64,000 bases of DNA from Trematomus loennbergii (GCA_012861695.1 JAAOOA010000060.1:492001-556000); one strand, 5' to 3'; shown: positions 1 to 10,427, counted from the stretch's first letter. The notes: a model not told the origin generated them from the sequence alone. Program-made: numbers and translations.

Positions 1-253
1 CATATGAGAGGCCCCGCCTTACATCTTCCGCCACAGATTTGGGGAAATTGGTCCGTGCGCAAAGCATTGTGGGGATTTTAAGGCCGCGAAGTCTACTCAT
101 GTGCACACTCGATATTTCTCCAAACGGAGTACGCCGGGCTCGGTAGATTTCCAAGTATACTGGAGATTGGAACAGTACTTCGGCGGCACTCGATGACGTA
201 GTATGCTTGAAATAGTGGCTCGGAAGCAGCTTTACTCGCGATTGAGAAACACC
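1..253. other. unassigned moderately GC-rich DNA, possibly dispersed repeat
   Basis: No coding signal is recognised here. The stretch is richer in CpG than most of the window and ends abruptly where LTR-like sequence begins near 254. It resembles older dispersed fish DNA, but I see no terminal repeats and no second copy inside this window, so I leave it unassigned. Confidence 0.3.
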
Positions 254-524
254 CCCTGTGTTCCCTCCTGCCTGATTACCTGATTGTGTTCACCTTGTGC
301 CCCTGTGTTTTCTCCTCCCTCCTCATCTGTGTCTTGTTTTTTTTAGTCCTGTGTGCATTTAGGTTCTGCTTTTTCTGTTAGTCGTTGTGAGATCCTTGTT
401 GATTTTTGAATGTGTTCACAGGGGAGAGAGTTCTGCTCTTTATGTCTAGTTGTATCCTTGAAATAAAGGTATTTTTTCAGTTAAACTTGCATTTGGGTCC
501 TGCCTGCTTCGCTCAACCCTGACA
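254..524 (+). mobile_element. 5' LTR remnant of a Ty3/gypsy-like retrotransposon
   Basis: This segment aligns with the better-bounded 3' LTR at 1452-1701. Both share a stretch starting near CTGTGTTCCCTCCTGCCTG and the last ~100 bases, including an AATAAA signal and a terminal CAACCCTGACA. The 5' copy lacks the first ~100 bp of the LTR, including the TG start. It carries an internal stretch of over 100 bp (about 296-428) that the 3' copy lacks. Identical LTRs are expected at insertion, so the length differences show decay or recombination between subfamilies. Confidence 0.75.
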
Positions 525-1451
525 GAAGGATCTCACCAAGAATGGACCCAGCAGACAGCCTGTACGAGGTTACGTACAATTTAATTTGCTTTAAAAATGA
601 CTGTCGATACGCCTCCAGTAGAGAGGCAGTCTATCATCCCTACGGCACGCCAAGAAGTAACCTCGAGGCCCTGGCCACCAGATCCTGACCCGCCAGGGGT
701 CCCACTGACACCAGCCCATGTTCTGTCCAGGGTCCCGTCTGCACCTGTCCCGACGGCTCCGGTTCCTGTCCGGCCGACACCGGTTCCTGTCCCACCGGGG
801 GTTCCGCCATCTCCAGCTCCCAGTGCTCCCGATCCCTGTGCTCCTGCTCCGGCGATCCAGCTGAACCCGGAGGGCCCCCATCGCGGCCTACGCTGTCTCC
901 CTGCCCGTCCTCCGGAGCTGTGACGGCGCTGCTTTCCTGCCCGTCCTCCGGAGCTGTCCCGTTGCGGCCTTCGCCCTCGAGCCCGGCCCCCTGAGTTTCC
1001 CAGCCGCTGCCTTCGCCCTCGAGCCCGGCCCCCTGAGTTTCCCAGCCGATGCCTTCGCCCTCGAGCCCGGCCCCCTGATTTTCCCAGCAGCTGCCGTCGC
1101 CCCTCGAGCCCGGCCTCCTGAGTTTCCCAGCCGCGGACTTCCCTGCTCTTTTGCTGTTCCCCCGGGCCGTCCGCCCGAGTCCCCCTTCTCGGCCTCTGCC
1201 TTGCCCCCGGGCCGTCCGCCCGAGTCCCCATCCTCGTCCTCTGCTTTGCCCCCGGGCCGTCCGCCCGAGACCACCTCCTCGGCCTCTGCGTTGCCCCCGG
1301 GCCGTCCGCCCGAGACCACCTCCTCGGCCTCTGCTTTGCCCCCGGGCCGTCCGCCCGAGTCCCTCCTCCGGTCCCCCTCCACCCACCCTGCTGGACGTTT
1401 TGGACTTTGTGTTTTTAGGGACGTCTGCGATCCGTCCCTTGAGGGGGGTAA
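525..1451 (+). pseudogene. internally deleted gypsy-type gag/pol remnant
   Basis: Seventeen bases after the 5' LTR an ATG at 542 opens a short frame beginning MDPADSLYEV. This is the position and style of the Gag start in fish Ty3/gypsy elements, but the frame stops after about 19 codons. What follows is proline/arginine-rich and ends at a purine tract (GAGGGGGG, 1441-1448) directly before the 3' LTR, where a polypurine tract belongs. I see no zinc knuckle, protease, reverse transcriptase, RNase H or integrase motif, and the ~0.9 kb interior is far shorter than the usual 4-5 kb. It is best read as a non-autonomous deletion derivative. The superfamily call rests on layout and the Gag-like start, not on a pol domain. 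Confidence 0.6.
901..1385 (+). repeat. three in-frame-length tandem arrays (36, 42, 45 bp) in gypsy remnant
   Basis: Three successive tandem arrays occupy this segment. A CTGCCCGTCC-headed unit recurs at 901 and 937 (36 bp). A CTCGAGCCCGGCC-headed unit recurs at 976, 1018, 1060 and about 1103 (42-43 bp). A CCCGGGCCGT-headed unit recurs at 1161, 1206, 1251, 1296 and 1341 (exactly 45 bp, five copies). The periods are multiples of three, apart from one 43-bp step. In one frame the 45-bp array reads as a Pro-Gly-Arg-Pro-Pro-Glu repeat. The arrays probably expanded while the region still encoded protein. Confidence 0.85.
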
Positions 1452-1701
1452 TGTCACGATCTGACTGTGTTTTGATTTTGTCCTGTGTAGATCTGTCTTT
1501 TTGGTTTCGTGTTTTAGTTTGAAAAGTGTTCAACACCTGTCTTGTCTGTTGCTTCCTGTCTCTGTGTTCCCTCCTGCCTGATTACCCGATTGTGTTCACC
1601 TTGAGAGTTCTGCTCTTTATGTCTAGTTGTATCCTTGAAATAAAGGTATTTTGTCAGTTAAACCTGCATTTGGGTCCTGCCTGCTTCGCTCAACCCTGAC
1701 A
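1452..1701 (+). mobile_element. 3' LTR of the gypsy-like element
   Basis: The LTR opens with TGTCACGATCTGAC right after the purine tract and closes with CAACCCTGACA, giving the canonical TG...CA ends. It has an AATAAA hexamer in its 3' third. Relative to the 5' copy an internal block is missing between TTCACCTT and GAGAGTTCTG. No target duplication can be checked because the 5' LTR has lost its outer end. Confidence 0.75.
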
Positions 1702-1769
1702 TCTGCATCACTAAAGAGCTGTCCATCCTGACTATGATTTCACCAAAGCAATCATAACTTTCTAAATAG

Positions 1770-2290
1770 CCTTGAGGGGCTCCGGTGTTGAGGATCAGGG
1801 TGGAGGATGTGATGTTTCCCACCCGCACTGCCTGGGGTCTACCCGTCAGGAAGTTCAGGATCCAATCACTGCAGGGGGTCCAGAGAGTCAGGGAGGGAGC
1901 AGGTGATGAATGTTTTGACTAACCGCTCAAAGCACTTCATGATTTCAGGTTAGTGCTACTGGGCGGTAGTCATTGAGGCTGGTGATCTTTTACTTTTTGG
2001 GGACAGGAACAATGGAGTGTTTGAAGCATGTGGGGACTACAGACTGCAGCAGGGACCTGTTGAAGATGTCTGTGAACACCTCTGCCATCTGAACTGCACA
2101 CACCCTGAGAACACGGCCAGGGATGCCATCAGGTCCAGGAGCCTTGTGTGGGTTAACCTTCTAAAGGATCTGCACACATCTGCCCTGTTTAAAACAAAAG
2201 GGCATGGATCCGGATCCTTCTGTGCCTCCACAGCCTGGCTGCTCTCAAAACTAGCATAAAAAGAGTTCAGCTCATCTGATATATACATAA
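1770..2290 (-). pseudogene. L2/CR1-group LINE reverse transcriptase fragment (family of the 40.9-kb LINE)
   Basis: On the minus strand this reads as a degraded copy of the reverse transcriptase at 40960-41640. It has the same DELNSF...FESSQA...[12 protein letters not shown] segment, then the finger and palm regions. Minus-strand sequence jumps from the equivalent of [10 protein letters not shown] directly to the equivalent of DWILNFLTG, so about 180 bp covering the motif A aspartate region is gone. Frameshifts break the rest. It cannot encode an active polymerase. Its plus-strand end abuts the gypsy LTR within ~70 bp. Confidence 0.8.
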
Positions 2291-2291
2291 A

Positions 2292-2349
2292 AACACAAAC
2301 TTTACTGTAGTACTTCTACTAAAGTAACATTTTGATTACAGGACTTTCA
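2292..2349. mobile_element. left piece of a small AAGTA-rich MITE split by a LINE
   Basis: The stretch with TACTTCTACTAAAGTAAC, together with ACTTTTACTCAAGTCCTACTTC at about 2958-2980, resembles the ends of the MITE at 49735-50180. The LINE at 2350-2945 lies between the two pieces. The pieces are short, so the assignment is tentative. Confidence 0.35.
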
Positions 2350-2945
2350 CTTGAAATAGATTCATTTAATTTAATTTCAAACCTTTATTTATCCAGGTTG
2401 TATCCCATTGAGATAATTGATCTCTTTTCAAGGGAGACCTGCTCAAGTAGGTTCCACATGAAACATTAAAAACATAAACAGAACAACAAAAAGGACATCA
2501 AACAGTATCATTACAGGGATTACAATTTACATAACTATCCACATGCACAGGTACCAACAGCTTCCGATTGTGTAGCATCCAACCAAGCTTTAAAAACATA
2601 TAGTGGCACCAGATTGCTCAGTTTCCATTTCAATTGCAGACTATTCCAGGACAGTGGAGCTGCGCATCTAAAAGCTTTCTTCCCTAAGACAGTCCTAGCA
2701 GTTGGCACATTTAATAAAACCACAGCATGCGATCTCAGGCAGTAGCCACTTACAATTCGCGTGAGATCAGGGAGCAGATGTAGGATGGAAGTTTCCCTAA
2801 CATGGCTTTGTATATAAAAATGTACCAGTGACTGAGCCTCCGTACAGTTAGCGAAGGCAAACCAGCCCTTGCATACAGGGTACAGTGATGGGTTAATGCT
2901 TTACAGTTTGTCACAAATCTCAGTGCACTGTGATACGCAGCATCT
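2350..2945 (-). pseudogene. 3' end of a non-LTR retrotransposon, minus strand
   Basis: The plus-strand start of this block is the reverse complement of a common fish LINE 3' end: a poly-purine AGGTCTCCCTTG segment, then CCTGG-ATAAATAAAGG. Upstream on the minus strand (2535-2723) a short frame contains GKKAFRCAAPLSWNSL. This fits the conserved C-terminal block of LINE polymerases in which G-K/E-x-A/S-F precedes a P-x-x-W-N-S-L motif. No catalytic domain remains. The insertion is 5'-truncated, as is typical for target-primed reverse transcription. Confidence 0.65.
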
Positions 2946-3191
2946 AACTAGATTATTTCTACTTTTACTCAAGTCCTACTTCAACACTGGATATGTCAAA
3001 GAGCAATGCACCATGTGATGCCCAATGCACACAGACACAAGCTAGAGATATACTGTACGTTGTCAGGGTATAGTAGCCTTGAGGTACCAAGTCTAAAGAG
3101 AATGTGATACAAAACATGCCAAAGTCCAGGCCTGAATCTAAAGTTGTATTTTACCATCAGGGCCCTCTGCTGAGGAGATAGAACCATTAGA

Positions 3192-3240
3192 TTATATTCC
3201 CTTTAGCTGACGCTTTTATCCAAATCAATTTACAATGAGT
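3192..3240 (-). mobile_element. isolated LINE/SINE 3' tail fragment
   Basis: The reverse complement reads TTTGGATAAAAGCGTCAGC followed by TAAAG. This is the same tail that ends the LINE at 23845-23895 and the SINE at 12550-12595. Only the tail is present. Confidence 0.6.
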
Positions 3241-3300
3241 GCAATCAGCCAGAAGAATCGGCTCACATCATCAGTAATCTCTTTTTTAAACATTTCTTAA

Positions 3301-4099
3301 AGGAGAGGTGTCATGCTTTTCCGGTTATTACCAGTCCCCTTGTGTGTTATGAAGGTTTTTATGCATGTAAACGGTGTGCAGAGTCACAAACCCTCAAAGT
3401 ACACCCTGTAGCGAGTAAAACTCTAACACAGAAAATACCTCCCCAAAACGCCTCGTTGGAGATACGTCATTGTCCATTTGATTCTTCCGGGTACGGCATG
3501 ATGTCAAGCCGTACCCGGAACGAAATGGACCAATCCGTGGAGCCGTTACGTTAAGTCCGCGGAGCCGTTACGTTAAGCCCCCGCTGATTGGTCCAAATTG
3601 ACCAATCCACCGACTTCCTCACACACAGGCAGCTCTGCTGATTTCTCCTCCCTGGCTGCAGGCTGATAACAGACAGTTGGGATCGCGGCAAAATTCTCTC
3701 TGCAGACCCATTCTCACAGCGTTTATCAACCTTTTTCTTACTCAATATCAAGCCACACTTATTGTTTTTACTTCGGCTGTGAGTTTGTGTGTGCTCAGGA
3801 TGAGTTTGGCTGTGTTTCGCTATGTATCCTAAACAAGGAAGCAACACCTGGAGCTCAGCGCGATTCACAACGTCCCGACCAATCAGAGCACACTGTGCTC
3901 ACAGGGAGGGTGGGGGCTGGAGCTTTGGGAGCTACAACGAGCCATTAAAGGCAGAGTGAAATTCAGTGAATACATGTAGTTTACAGAGATGCTGTATGAG
4001 AAACCAATGTGAGTTTGGAAAAATGCACAATATAAATCTATTCTAGTAGACCTCAACAATGGAATTATGATCAGTGGAAATGGCCATGACACCTCTCCT
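3301..4099. mobile_element. TTAA-flanked non-autonomous DNA transposon, copy M1
   Basis: The element starts AGGAGAGGTGTCATG and ends with the perfect inverse CATGACACCTCTCCT. It is flanked on both sides by TTAA (3297-3300, 4100-4103). A second copy, M2, lies at 51520-52300. The two share interior blocks, for example the stretch after the left TIR and the last ~100 bp. M1 contains a perfect 11-bp stem (3487-3497 with 3508-3518) and a 22-bp tandem duplication (3534-3555, 3556-3577). Bases 3676-3775 also match the arms of element C (near 17945 and 21060), so part of the interior is shared between families. There is no transposase frame. TTAA target use is known for piggyBac and Kolobok; I do not assign the superfamily. 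Confidence 0.8.
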
Positions 4100-4103
4100 T
4101 TAA

Positions 4104-4269
4104 CACACATTTGTATTGACTGGCTTTTATGTGATCTCTGTATTGCTTTAATGTCCCCATTTTATATCTTTTCATTTGTATTTATTTAATTTGACTGTTT
4201 TTATCTATTCTACTTTTGATCTTTCGTCATAATTAGATTGTTTGGATAGGTGAATGCATTGTTTAGTTT
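4104..4269. other. AT-rich spacer
   Basis: AT-rich DNA between M1 and a LINE fragment. Nothing recognised. Confidence 0.4.
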
Positions 4270-4935
4270 TTCTAGATGAGGTTACTGTAAGAATCAGGCA
4301 GGAGATCAGAGACTGTGCCACACACTGACAGAGACCTGGCTCAATGGCAGTGTCTCGATCAAAGTGACACATTTAACAGCAGTGGGATGAAAGGATTGTG
4401 ATTCTGTACTTACATTAACAATGTTTAGTGCTCATACTTCCCAAGGCTTCCCTGTTGTCATTTTTTTAGTTAGGATGAAGGCAATATTATCTGCCAAGAG
4501 AATCCAATGTTTTTGTTCATTCTATCTAGATCATTTCCCCCAGAAACGCACCTCAGAAACTGTACTGATGTTTGTCAACTGTTGTCATGTTTTTGTTGAG
4601 TGTCATATCTAACTGAACAAAAAATATGCAAACTTGATAAAAATAAAAACGCATATTATTTGAATCTTCATCTTTTCTCAGACCAAGAGCTGAGTTGTAC
4701 CCATCATGCCGTTGTGCGCTGAAACAGCCATCAGGCTGCACAACCAAGGATTGATCCCCAATGAAGAACTTTATACACTAACCTGCACCATTGCCACATA
4801 TCATTTACATGTATTTGCATGTACCTTCTTTGGACTTACACCTGCAAAGAGATGTTTATATATACTTTGATATTTAAACTCAATACTGTCTATATTCAAA
4901 CAGCTTCACTTTATTATTTTGGTGTGTGTAATTTA
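4270..4935 (+). pseudogene. deleted LINE with endonuclease scrap, 5' part (split by hAT)
   Basis: Around 4290-4365 one frame reads IRQEIRDC followed by LTETWLNGSVS. This fits the LTETWL motif of the apurinic endonuclease domain in fish LINEs. Downstream there is only decayed AT-rich DNA leading to an AT-rich 3' UTR-like stretch (4780-4930). It continues across the hAT insertion to a LINE tail at 5352-5460. The polymerase domain is missing. The endonuclease motif is short, so this is a moderate-confidence call. Confidence 0.45.
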
Positions 4936-5343
4936 CAGTGGCGAACTGTGTCTATCACAACTGGACCTTCTGTAGACACACACACCTGTCACACAAACTG
5001 TCAGTCCAAATGTACGCTCTCATTCAGTGCAACGGCCAGGGCATTCTATCAAGGATATAGAATACCTTGGTTGAAGGATATTCTACCCAGAGACCCAGAA
5101 CAAGATCTGATTGGTTGCTTTCTTTTTTAACACAAAACCACTGAAATGCGTAGTGCATGGTCCGAGAAGGACAAACAAATCAACGTAACACTGTAATATT
5201 ACAGATCAACAACACATATACGATTCTCATTTATTCATTTTATATACATTTTATTTATATAATTAAATTGATTTTTGTTTGTTTTATCTGAGTGTTCCAG
5301 GGTATTCTCTGAATACCTTGAAGGCCCTGACGGTTCGCCACTG
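4936..5343. mobile_element. hAT non-autonomous element with perfect 8-bp TSD
   Basis: The element begins CAGTGGCGAAC and ends GTTCGCCACTG, an 11-bp perfect terminal inverted repeat of hAT type (CAG-starting). An identical 8-bp duplication GTAATTTA flanks it (4928-4935 and 5344-5351). The 408-bp interior has no transposase frame. It sits inside what looks like a LINE 3' UTR, so it is younger than that LINE. Confidence 0.93.
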
Positions 5344-5351
5344 GTAATTTA

Positions 5352-5460
5352 TACAGTTATTTACATTACATCCTTGTGTGAACTCTTACCTATTCTATCC
5401 TGTGTTTCAATCTTATTCCTGTCTCTACCTGGGATCAATAAAGGTTTATCTAATCTTGAC
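5352..5460 (+). mobile_element. LINE 3' tail downstream of the hAT insertion
   Basis: The stretch CTGGGATCAATAAAGG followed by short TTATCTAATCTT-like repeats is a known style of fish LINE terminus. Related tails occur at 10430-10515 and 20826-20890. It carries the probable polyadenylation signal AATAAA. Confidence 0.55.
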
Positions 5461-6355
5461 AGCTATAATGGGTTACCTCTCATTAAACTACACAGTGTAC
5501 AGTATATTCTCACTACTTAAATGTCCAACAGATCTGACACTGACTGCCTTGTGACCTCAGCAATACACCCCCAAGTGTGAAGGCAATTAGATAAACGAGA
5601 AAATGAAAGGACAGACAAACCTGCTGTACAGACAGACAGAGACCTATCATTTTGAGACCTTCTGCAGGAGCTCCAGTGCAACGGCTCCCAGCCTGGGGGT
5701 CAGGAACCCTATATATCTGTTTCATTCATTTCAGTAGGGAAAACGTATTATTTGATTTAAAGCTCAGAGCATTATTTAAGATTATTTACGTTTCAGACAG
5801 GATCTCACAGGATAAGGGCACAGTGAAGATCTGAACACAAGATGTCCTGCATCATGGTAGTTTGAAGGTAAAACAATCAAAGAGCTTACAGAGCTATGCC
5901 CAGGCGTTAGGGAAAAAAAGGAATATGCCACAAAAAAAGAAGACTTTGATAAAAAACGAAATAAAAACAAATAAAAGATAAACATAATGTACAGTATATA
6001 GATAACAAGTTCCTAAAATAATATGTTAAATATTATTTGTCATATAATAATATATAATAATTTGCTTTGTATTTAGTCGCTCATTTATTACAAACACCTG
6101 CAGTTATTTTTCCGTTCCAAATTTGGGTTAACTGTACAGTTTATTGCCTGTCTGCACTGTTATTGTCAAGACATTTTAAATATCCGTATATTATATCACT
6201 TCTCATTGGTCAGCGTTGTCAATTTACTCAAAGGGAGAACACTGTTAGTTTAGTTAACAAATAATCATTGTTCTAAAGGTATTCTGAGGATGGAGTGGGG
6301 CTCCAGTCAGTATCAGAGTGAGTATTTACGGTTTTCATCATTTGACATATTGGCT
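5461..6355. other. AT-rich DNA without recognised features
   Basis: This interval is AT-rich, especially 5900-6110. It contains only short chance frames, and I see no inverted repeats or family members elsewhere in the window. Confidence 0.5.
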
Positions 6356-6359
6356 TTAA

Positions 6360-7469
6360 CCTGTTAAGCCCTGAGCCTGTTTTTCAGGTCTCAGGCTCGA
6401 AAATGACATTCCCAGAACAAATGACCATATCTTCCCTTCTAAAAGGGTTAAATGAATAATATTTGTTCTCAAAGTAATGATACACCTGTGAGTTGGATGT
6501 AGAAAAGTCAGAATCAATATAGATGTTTTTTATTTTAAAGAAAATTCAGATTTTACATCGTAAAAACTGTAAATTATAGTGTCCGTCCAACAATTATTTT
6601 TTACTTATAGTGAAAACTACCCTTGGATGATGGGTTAGTAGACTAAAAGCTTTAGGAATCCAAAGTACAACATATAATAAGTACCCTGTATCAAGATTGA
6701 TGCAAAACAAGTGACATTTGACCTTTTTAGAGAGGTTTAGCCAAAAACACTCCACCTCTGAGGTGATTTGGTGGAAATGTTTTTTTTCCATATCTCTGGA
6801 ACCCATTGGTCGATTTTTATGGTTGACACCTCTTTCTGACCGTTAGAGCCAATATAATCGAAACATTAGAGTGAAGCTACACTCTAGCTCTGACATCTAG
6901 AAACGGAAAAGCATGGATTATCAGTCTCATTGCTCATGGATTATCAAAAATTTTTCAAAGGGACACATTGGATTAACCTATGGATTAACTTCAGCAGCGT
7001 TTTTATCGTTTTAATGCCATTGAAGACCACTTTGGAGAGACTACAGAGCCAAGGTAACCTTGTTAGCATTTTTAGCTACCTAGCGTCAAATGTTTTGATG
7101 TCTGTTTTTGCTTATAACGTCGCGATTTAGTATAAATCAGTGATAATGAGGGTACCCATCGATTCTGTGTCACCTCACGATGTGAAACGATGTCATGGAT
7201 GTGGAGAAAAGATAAATAATAAGGTTTTGTGAGTGATTTTCGGTGCAGTAATCTGTTAGCATTTTTCGCTCGTTGCTAATTCAGAGGCTCAGTGTTAGCA
7301 TTGTGGGTTTTCTTTTGAAAAAAAAAAAAAAAGATCAGTTAGATGAGTTTCTTCCCGTTATATCGATATAAAACATTCATAGTTTATTAAATGAACATGC
7401 CTTCAGACACTGTTTCCTGCACAATGTTGCGGCAGTGCCCCGGTACCGGGGTCTCTCGGGCTTAACAGG
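6360..7469 (+). mobile_element. piggyBac-like non-autonomous element, copy pB1
   Basis: The ends are CCTGTTAAGCCC and its inverse GGGCTTAACAGG, flanked by TTAA (6356-6359, 7470-7473). A TTAA target and CC-starting ends are the hallmarks of piggyBac. The right end carries a conserved CCCCGGTACCGGGG palindrome just inside the TIR. An A-run at 7319-7332 matches copy pB2. There is no transposase. A short open frame on the minus strand (6594-6806) recurs in every copy, but high DNA identity explains that. pB1, pB2 and pB3 share the start variant with the GGTCTCAGG block; pB4 and pB5 form a different subfamily. Confidence 0.85.
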
Positions 7470-7473
7470 TTAA

Positions 7474-7600
7474 CCCTCCTGTCGTGTTCGAGTCAAATCT
7501 GACTGATTTACAGGTTTCATCAATCATAAATATTGTGTTTTACTCTTGATTGCTTCAAGTTTAGTCAACTTTGTTACACATAACTTGTTCCTGGTCAAAA
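7474..7600 (+). mobile_element. left end of a second TTAA-type element sharing the TTAA with pB1
   Basis: Directly after the TTAA that closes pB1 comes CCCTCCTGTCGTGTTCG followed by AGTCAAATCTGAC. This is the terminus of another common fish piggyBac-like MITE that reads TTAACCCTCCTGT. Its right end is not found before A1 begins at 7691. The two elements therefore abut at one shared TTAA. Confidence 0.55.
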
Positions 7601-7690
7601 ATTCACAGTTCGATACGATTTGATTCAACATTATGCGATTCGGGCGATACGATGCGATTCAACGCGATGCAAAATAATGATACTTGAATA
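7601..7690. repeat. degenerate GATACGATTCGA-like low-complexity stretch
   Basis: Repeated GATACGAT/GATGCGATTC words fill about 7610-7670. This is a known low-complexity composition in fish DNA transposons. No borders can be set. Confidence 0.4.
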
Positions 7691-7896
7691 GAGAGGCGAA
7701 GTCCCGCCCATCTACTTCCGACCCATGGGACCTTATTTCGGAAAATTATGTATTGAAGTCAATGGGGAGAGAAAGCTTATCTTTCGATTGAATTACACAT
7801 ATGTCAATCTTAACAAATAATTTCCATGTCAAAAAAGTCACAGTTTGTCGTAAAACTGTTGAAATATAAGACTATGAAAAATACGCAACTAGAAAG

Positions 7897-7915
7897 ACTA
7901 CAAATCCCAGAATCC
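7897..7915 (+). promoter_or_regulatory. ZNF143/STAF-like motif in A1 left arm
   Basis: ACTACAAATCCCAGAATCC fits the vertebrate ACTACAnnTCCCAGnATGC-type site for ZNF143/STAF, missing only the GC at the end. A reversed related word lies in the right arm at 11387-11400. Whether it binds anything is not known from sequence. Confidence 0.45.
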
Positions 7916-8013
7916 CGGTCCTGCATGCTGGCTCTTACGGAACTGACTAACTCCCCTTTTGTGTATGTACAGGTCTGAACATGCCCAGACTTCACCTGGT
8001 CTCACCAGAATGC

Positions 8014-8060
8014 GTGACTCCACCACGACTCCTTAACACCGCAGTGCGTGGTGGAGTCAC
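8014..8060. repeat. perfect 14-bp stem-loop in A1 left arm
   Basis: GTGACTCCACCACG at 8014-8027 is exactly complementary to CGTGGTGGAGTCAC at 8047-8060, with a 19-nt loop. The equivalent place in the right arm (near 11213-11262) keeps a similar but imperfect pairing. Confidence 0.8.
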
Positions 8061-8725
8061 GAACTTTGCTACATTTACGTGTCGCACCACGCAAACAACC
8101 CAATGTAAAGTGAATGAGGCTCCTTTGTCGTGGTGCACACACGCATTTCTACAACGTCCAGCAGTGAGCTTTTATTCTATAAAACGTTTTTAAAATCTAC
8201 TTTATAGCTTGTAGTAACTCACGGGAGGCTTCTTTTATTTTATTTGTATTCATAATAATTTTTATTTTTCGTCAGAATGTATTATGGTGCATTATTACCA
8301 ATTTTTGTTCTCAAAAAACAGTGCATTGTGTGTAATACAACTGTGATTTTTATTAAATTAGTTAGTTTTTAAGGAAGGCCAGAGCTTCAGCTGTGTCAAA
8401 TAGATTGTTCCCTTTAGTTAACGTTATTTAAAAGATAATTATATTCCTATTTGATCATGTCCCCTTTATTGTATTACGGACCAGAGAGCAATGTGAGCGT
8501 CCATTCCCATTGGATAACGGAGGATTTTACACCCGGAAGTAAGTATTCTCCTTACTGTCGATTGATTTTACAGTGATATCTGCACTACTCATCAACTCAA
8601 AAACACCAGATTATCCTTGTTAATTACACAACATTGATTGGTTTAAATTGTGTACAATGCTTTTGTAATTTTCCCCTTCGATTCGGAGAAACAAATATTG
8701 TTCAGAGTTTAGGATGGCCGAAGAC

Positions 8726-8744
8726 ACTACACTACCCAGAATCC
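8726..8744 (+). promoter_or_regulatory. second ZNF143/STAF-like motif, repeated in A1 right arm and A3
   Basis: ACTACACTACCCAGAATCC lies here. Its mirror copy is on the minus strand at 10527-10545. Related words occur in A3 at 60040-60056 (plus) and 63921-63937 (minus). The motif is part of the transposon arms, so its copy number follows the element. Confidence 0.4.
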
Positions 8745-9019
8745 TCAGCTATTGTTCCGCTTTGCCTCAAGCTCTGTGATTGGTTGACCTCCAACTGCAT
8801 TCCATATGAAAAAAAACGTTTCGTAAAAGATAAAATCATACTTTATTCAGCAGTGCTTGCTTTACTCTTTGAAAGTCATCACATGAATGCATTGTAATGA
8901 ATGGTTTGGCTGCATTAAACATTACACATCTGTCGTAGTTCTTTATTTATCTACAGAGATCGGGCCTCAGAATAGACCGGAAACTATTCTTTTACCGTTC
9001 TGTTTTAATTTCACAATAA

Positions 9020-9958
9020 AGTTAGTAGTAATAATTTGTTTTGATATTATTGTTTTTTATTAACTACTAGACCGCTGGGTCATGTTAAGACCATCTTTTC
9101 TGTGTTGCTGTGGGTTTTTTACATCGCTTTTGTGTTACAAATATCAAAACAATAACAGAATATATCCGTCGTAAACTAAACCAGAAACAGCAGTATATTT
9201 TATTTTGTTAACACTGTAAACTTGACAGCTTTTTAACCCGCACCTCCTGGTTAAAGCACGTTATTACACGTTTAGAGTAATTGCAATGCAGGTAGATTGT
9301 GTTGCTTTTTAATGACTGTTTTAAAATGCCTTTTTCTTAATGTCTTTCATTTTTGTAAAGCACTTTTGAATGTGTTATATTTGATGAAAACATTTAAATA
9401 TTAAGAGTACATACTCTTAATATAGTGGGAAAGTGGAAGGTCAATGATATAAATAATATAGAATAGAAAATATCAAGAAGATACTGTAAGTGATCTCTAC
9501 AATAAAACAGTTTAGTGCCTGATAGGAGGATGTGCAAAACAGACAAACTAATAAGGCTTTATTTAAACATTAAAGAATACTTTAGGTTAAGGTCTTCTTT
9601 TAAATAAGAAAAAAGCTTTGGGGGTATCTACAGATATTAAGCCTGACAAAGTACTTAACGTCTAATATATTGCATGGTTTGTTTTGGAACTTGACAATCA
9701 ACTTTCCTGCAATGTTAACTATGTTGAAGCACTTATTTTAACTGATATTATACATATTAATTATACTCTTATAAGATGTATGTAGATAGTATAAGAAATG
9801 TGCAGAATATGTTTAATGGTGGAGGTACACAGATATCGATAGATGTCTTGTAATGCACTGTTGAGGAACCTGTGACCCAAGTTTTTCATTCATTGCATAA
9901 CTACACCGTAGTTGTGTATATGATATGTCAATAAACCTTAGAAAATCTTGAAATCTTG
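9020..9958 (+). repeat. core module shared by A1, A3 and element C
   Basis: From the phrase ACTAGACCGCTGGGTCATG (9064 on) to the L2-type tail at 9840-9958, this block recurs in A3 at about 60380-61203 plus 63204-63425, and in C at about 19170-19870 plus 20647-20710. Similarity is high over most of its length, with small indels. A1 is missing ~80 bp of a LINE tail that A3 retains at 60700-60790. The block ends with TTGAAATCTTGAAAG, a decayed LINE 3' terminus, so the module itself captured a LINE tail. Confidence 0.8.
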
Positions 9959-9989
9959 AAAGGGATGTGCAAAATAGCCATTATATACA

Positions 9990-10165
9990 GTTTTTAATTA
10001 ACTATTAGTAGATTATTTATCTAATATATCATATTCCAATCACTTGTATATAGACTCTTATTGCACTATTTAACTTTTTACTATTTTACTATTTTAATTT
10101 TTGTATTTACTATTTTTCTGTGTATCTGTTTTATTGTGTTGCACTGTTGGGGGGGGGGGGGGTAG
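9990..10165 (+). mobile_element. 3' UTR fragment of the 40.9-kb type LINE
   Basis: The sequence from TTATTTATCTAATATATCA through CTTGTATATAGACTCTTATTGCAC to TTGTGTTGCACTGTTGG matches the 3' UTR of the LINE at 42475-42667. It stops in a run of about 14 G (10149-10162), after which A1 arm sequence resumes. Confidence 0.7.
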
Positions 10166-10427
10166 GACACGTTCGATTCCTGTTTTGAACAGTGTGCCGT
10201 CGATGGGTTTCATTCCATGTCAAAGTGCTTTTTGACGCCCCGTGTAAACTTCGCGCACATCCAATCACAGAGCTTGAGGACTGATCACGGGGTTTGTCAA
10301 GCTAAGCACATATATATTTGTAGATATATATATATAATATCTGCATGTATATTTTCTATTTCGACATGTATATTTTTATTTTATTTTATTTTCTTTCTAT
10401 TCTTGTATATTTTGTAGTTTTGTTTTA

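Noticed and set aside
581..1536. Long minus-strand frames of 189-298 codons in the gypsy remnant
   Set aside because: They are antisense to a GC-rich tandem array whose period is a multiple of three, which keeps all frames open.
6594..6806. A minus-strand open frame (ITSEVE, LNLSKKVKCHLFCIN) that recurs in all five piggyBac-like copies
   Set aside because: The copies are very similar as DNA, start sites differ, and no known domain is visible. An open frame of 60-70 codons in young copies needs no selection.
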